39,315 nucleotides of DNA from Streptomyces sp. XM83C (GTDB taxonomy: Bacteria > Actinomycetota > Actinomycetes > Streptomycetales > Streptomycetaceae): contig NZ_JALLGL010000020.1 in the NCBI RefSeq assembly GCF_023072675.1, forward strand, positions 1 to 39,315, read 5' to 3'. Within the stretch, counting starts at the first letter, position 1, and each line of letters begins with the position of its first letter. The notes below the pieces were generated by a model that did no database searches, had not been told where the DNA came from, and saw only the letters and a program-made list of their open reading frames with translations. Positions 36,005 to 39,315 of the stretch are shown here, piece by piece. The position numbers and the translations under genes are program-made.

Positions 36005-39000
36005 TCAGCTCTCGTCGGCGGAGGCGGAGACGGTCTTCTTGGCCGTCTTCTTCGCGGCGGCCGTCTTGGCGGTCTTGGCCGCCTTCTTGGCCGTCGTCTT
36101 CTTCGCCGCGGTCTTCTTGGCCGCCGCCGTCTTCTTGGTGGCGGCCTTCTTCGCGGTGGCCTTCTTCGCCGTCTTGCGGGCGGCCGTCTTCTTCGCCGGG
36201 GCCTCGACGGCCTCGCCGTCGGTGCCGTCGGCGGCCTCGGCGGCGGCCTCCTTCGCCTCGGCGAGGGCCTGCTCGGCCTCCTCCGCGGCCTGCTCCGCCA
36301 CCGAGCCCTCGGGCTCCTGCGCCTCGGTCTTCGGCTCGGCCGGCAGGACCACCACGGCGGCTTCCACCGGCGCCGTGGGCGCGGTGGCCTTGCGGACCGC
36401 GCGGCGCCGCGGACGGGCCGGCGCGGCCGGCTCCGCCTCCGGCTCGGCGGCCGGCGACGCGGCCTGCGGGGCCTCGACGGGCGTCTCCGCCGCGGGCTCC
36501 TGGGCGGGGGCCGCAGCGGTTTCCGGGACCGTCACGACGGCGGCCTCCGCACCGGCGGGCGAACCGGCCGGCGCGGTCACCTTGCGGGTGGCCCGGCGGC
36601 GCGTACGGCCCTTCGGCGCGGCCTCCTCGGCCACGGGCGCCTCGCCGGCCGGGGCCTCGGGGGCGGCGACCACCGCGTCCTCGGCGGCCGGCGGCTCGGC
36701 GAGCGCCTCCGCGGCCGGCTCCGGCTGCACGGGACGCTCGGCCTCCTGCCGCGCGGTCACCTGCTGCGCGGTCGGCGCCTCGGCCTTCGGCGCCCCGGCG
36801 GGCGCGGAGGCCCGGCGTCCGGAGCGGCGGCGGCCACGGCGGCCGGCGGCGGCCTCCGCCTCGGCGACGCTGCTGTACAGCTCCTCGTCCGGCGCGAAGT
36901 CCGGCGCGGGCAGGGCGACCGGCTCGGCGGTCTCCGCGGCGACCTCGGCCTCGGTCTCCGCCTCCTGCTCGGCGGTCTCGGCCGGCTCGACGGCCGCGGC
37001 GGCCTCGTGCTCGTGCGTGTGCTCACCGGCACCGGCACGCGCGCGCTTCTTGCGCTTGCCGCCGCCGCCCTGCGAGCCGGGCTGGTCCATGTGGACGATG
37101 ACGCCGCGGCCGTTGCAGTGGACGCAGGTCTCCGAGAACGACTCCAGCAGACCCTGGCCGACCCGCTTGCGGGTCATCTGCACGAGGCCCAGCGAGGTCA
37201 CCTCGGCCACCTGGTGCTTCGTACGGTCCCGGCCCAGACACTCCAGCAGGCGCCGCAGCACCAGGTCCCGGTTGGACTCCAGGACCATGTCGATGAAGTC
37301 GATGACGATGATGCCGCCGAGGTCGCGCAGCCGCAGCTGGCGGACGATCTCCTCGGCCGCCTCCAGGTTGTTCCTGGTGACGGTCTCCTCGAGGTTGCCG
37401 CCCTGGCCGGTGAACTTGCCGGTGTTGACGTCGATGACGACCATCGCCTCGGTCCGGTCGATCACCAGCGAGCCGCCGCTGGGCAGCCAGACCTTGCGGT
37501 CGAGCGCCTTGGCGAGCTGCTCGTCGACCCGGTACGTGGCGAACACGTCGACGTCGCTCGTCCACCGCTGGAGGCGGTCGGCGAGGTCGGGCGCCACGTG
37601 GGAGACGTACCCGTGGATGGTCTGCCAGGCGTCGTCACCGCTCACGATGACCTTGGAGAAGTCCTCGTTGAAGATGTCGCGGACGACACGGACCGTCATG
37701 TCCGGCTCGCCGTACAGCAGCGTCGGGGCGTTGCCGTTCTTCGACTTCTTCTGGATCTCCTCCCACTGCGCCTGTAGACGCTCGACGTCGCGGCGCAGCT
37801 CGTCCTCGCTGGCGCCCTCGGCTGCGGTGCGCACGATGACGCCCGCGTCCTCGGGGACGATCTTCTTCAGGATGGTCTTCAGCCGGGCCCGCTCGGTGTC
37901 GGGCAGCTTGCGGCTGATGCCGGTCATGGAGCCCTCGGGGACGTACACCAGGTAGCGGCCCGGGAGGGAGACCTGGCTGGTCAGGCGGGCGCCCTTGTGT
38001 CCGATGGGGTCCTTGGTGACCTGGACCAGCACGGACTGGCCGGACTTCAGCGCGGTCTCGATACGGCGCGGGCCGTTGGCGAGGCCGAGGGCCTCGAAGT
38101 TGACCTCGCCGGCGTACAGGACGGCGTTGCGGCCCTTGCCGATGTCGATGAACGCGGCCTCCATCGACGGCAGCACGTTCTGCACCTTGCCCAGGTACAC
38201 GTTGCCGACGTAGGAGACGGCCTGCTCCTTGTTGACGTAGTGCTCGACGAGCACGCCGTCCTCCAGGACGCCGATCTGCGTGCGGTCGCCGTGCTGGCGG
38301 ACGACCATCACGCGCTCGACGGCCTCGCGGCGGGCGAGGAACTCGGCCTCGGTGATGATCGGGACGCGGCGGCGGCCCTGCTCACGGCCTTCGCGGCGGC
38401 GCTGCTTCTTCGCCTCCAGACGCGTGGAGCCCTTGATGGACTGCACCTCGTCGGACGGCTCGCTCTTCGGGCGCGGCTCGCGGACCTTGACGACGGTGCG
38501 CTCCGGGTCGTCGGCGGACGGCTCGGCGTCCACGGCGCTGTCACCGGCGCGGCGACGCCGGCGGCGACGGCGACGGCTGCTGGAGGAGCCGCCGGTGCCG
38601 TGTTCGTCGCGGCTTTCGCCGGAGTCGTGGGAGTCCTCGGCGGTCTCCGAGGACCCGCCGGCCTCGGTGGCCTCCTCGGTGTCCTCCTCGACCTGCTCGG
38701 CGGTGTCCTCGGCGTCCTGCTCGGCCTGCTCGGCGGCGAGGTCCTCGGTGTCGCCGCCCTCGCTGTCGGCGGCTTCCCCTCGGCGACGGCGACGGCCGCC
38801 GCGGCGACGGCGGCGGCGGGAGCCGCTCTCCTCGGTGTCGTCGCCGTGGTCGACGTCCTCGGCCTCGGCGGCGGCGGCGGTGGCCTCCTCGGGCTGCTCC
38901 TCCTCGGAGGCCTCGGCGGGCTCCGGGGCGGCGGTGGTCCGGGCGGCGTCGTCCTCGCTGAGGGCGCTGCCCCGGCGGCGGCGACGGCGACGGCCGCCGG

Positions 39001-39315
39001 TCTCCTCCGGGAGCTCCTCGGGGGCGGTGGCCTCGGCGGCTGCCTCGGCGGCGGCGCGCTCCGGCGTCTGGAACTTCGGCTCGGTGAAGACGGGCGGCTG
39101 GAACACCGCGACGGCGGGGCGCGGCGCGGCCTCGGCCTCGTCGGCCTCGGGCGCCTGCTGCGGGGCCTCGGCGGCCTCCGGCTCGGCGGTCGGCTCGGCC
39201 TGCGGGGTCTCGGCGGCGGGCGTCGCGGGCGCGGCGGGCTCCTCAGCCGGGGCGGGGGCGCCGGCCGGCGCGGACACGCGGCGGACGGCACGGCGGCGGG
39301 TCCGGCGGGCGGGGG
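36005..39315 (-). CDS. rne: Ribonuclease E/G, 5' end beyond the window
   Basis: The endonuclease of mRNA decay and rRNA/tRNA processing. The frame is open to the right edge, with no start signal at its first listed GTG (39277), so the N-terminus is missing. From the edge: an Arg/Ala-rich piece and acidic low-complexity region (about 39300-38500), the S1-type RNA-binding part (near 38150-38300, YVGNVYLGKV), the catalytic region (VIDVNTGKFTG near 37400-37440 and VIDFIDM near 37285-37315 carry the metal-binding Asp), the Zn-link CVHCNGRG (near 37107-37130), and a C-terminal tail of about 350 residues, rich in Ala/Glu/Pro with Arg-rich clusters and ending in a Lys/Ala repeat (36005-36200). The catalytic core in the middle of two low-complexity arms is the typical Streptomyces layout. 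Confidence 0.93.
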   Translation of the reverse strand, partial: PARRTRRRAVRRVSAPAGAPAPAEEPAAPATPAAETPQAEPTAEPEAAEAPQQAPEADEAEAAPRPAVAVFQPPVFTEPKFQTPERAAAEAAAEATAPEELPEETGGRRRRRRRGSALSEDDAARTTAAPEPAEASEEEQPEEATAAAAEAEDVDHGDDTEESGSRRRRRRGGRRRRRGEAADSEGGDTEDLAAEQAEQDAEDTAEQVEEDTEEATEAGGSSETAEDSHDSGESRDEHGTGGSSSSRRRRRRRRRAGDSAVDAEPSADDPERTVVKVREPRPKSEPSDEVQSIKGSTRLEAKKQRRREGREQGRRRVPIITEAEFLARREAVERVMVVRQHGDRTQIGVLEDGVLVEHYVNKEQAVSYVGNVYLGKVQNVLPSMEAAFIDIGKGRNAVLYAGEVNFEALGLANGPRRIETALKSGQSVLVQVTKDPIGHKGARLTSQVSLPGRYLVYVPEGSMTGISRKLPDTERARLKTILKKIVPEDAGVIVRTAAEGASEDELRRDVERLQAQWEEIQKKSKNGNAPTLLYGEPDMTVRVVRDIFNEDFSKVIVSGDDAWQTIHGYVSHVAPDLADRLQRWTSDVDVFATYRVDEQLAKALDRKVWLPSGGSLVIDRTEAMVVIDVNTGKFTGQGGNLEETVTRNNLEAAEEIVRQLRLRDLGGIIVIDFIDMVLESNRDLVLRRLLECLGRDRTKHQVAEVTSLGLVQMTRKRVGQGLLESFSETCVHCNGRGVIVHMDQPGSQGGGGKRKKRARAGAGEHTHEHEAAAAVEPAETAEQEAETEAEVAAETAEPVALPAPDFAPDEELYSSVAEAEAAAGRRGRRRSGRRASAPAGAPKAEAPTAQQVTARQEAERPVQPEPAAEALAEPPAAEDAVVAAPEAPAGEAPVAEEAAPKGRTRRRATRKVTAPAGSPAGAEAAVVTVPETAAAPAQEPAAETPVEAPQAASPAAEPEAEPAAPARPRRRAVRKATAPTAPVEAAVVVLPAEPKTEAQEPEGSVAEQAAEEAEQALAEAKEAAAEAADGTDGEAVEAPAKKTAARKTAKKATAKKAATKKTAAAKKTAAKKTTAKKAAKTAKTAAAKKTAKKTVSASADES

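Overview
The base composition (very GC rich, G/C-dominated third positions), the gene content and the gene order are those of a Streptomyces chromosome. The order from comEC through leuS, nadD, proA, proB and obgE to RNase E is a conserved core-chromosome stretch as I know it in that genus. No phage, insertion sequence, integrase or CRISPR array is visible. This is mostly housekeeping DNA with a cell-envelope theme. Assignments rest on motifs read by eye; no database search was run.

Layout. 1-875: the start of an arylamine N-acetyltransferase gene running off the left edge, then a repeat-bearing spacer. 876-6887 (minus): comEC, comEA, degV and a membrane-anchored protein of unknown function. 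6888-10446: leuS, a tandem-repeat region after its stop codon, and in front of it a leader with a 12-codon peptide holding three adjacent Leu codons and a terminator with a T-run. This looks like a leucine attenuator and is the most striking regulatory element here. 10687-13628 (plus): a two-gene redox module, a bis-histidine haem membrane protein overlapping a NuoF-like flavoprotein fused to a ferredoxin. 13629-14936: two tRNA-Ala(GGC) genes flanking two tiny zinc-ribbon genes. 15056-18815 (minus): nadD, an LCP-like protein, rsfS and a histidine phosphatase. 18892-22449: two tiny membrane proteins, an M48 metallopeptidase on the plus strand, and two membrane proteins sharing an unusual N-terminal motif. 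22529-25820 (minus): proB, an unknown gene and proA. 25956-33517: galE, divergent from a plus-strand operon of two glycosyltransferase/TagF-like fusion proteins and one GT4 glycosyltransferase, probably making an anionic wall polymer. 33605-39315 (minus): obgE, rpmA and rplU, with a consensus promoter and structured leader before rplU, then most of an RNase E/G gene whose 5' end lies beyond the right edge.

Genes that may work together: the TagF-like operon, galE and the LCP-like protein all point to a glycerol-phosphate-containing, probably galactose-containing, wall polymer. The haem/flavin/ferredoxin pair would pass electrons across or along the membrane. nadD, rsfS, leuS, rplU, rpmA, obgE and RNase E serve NAD supply, ribosome assembly, charging of tRNA and RNA turnover. 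Several genes lack a Shine-Dalgarno sequence and carry a TA-N3-T hexamer 6-7 bases before the start codon, which suggests leaderless transcripts.
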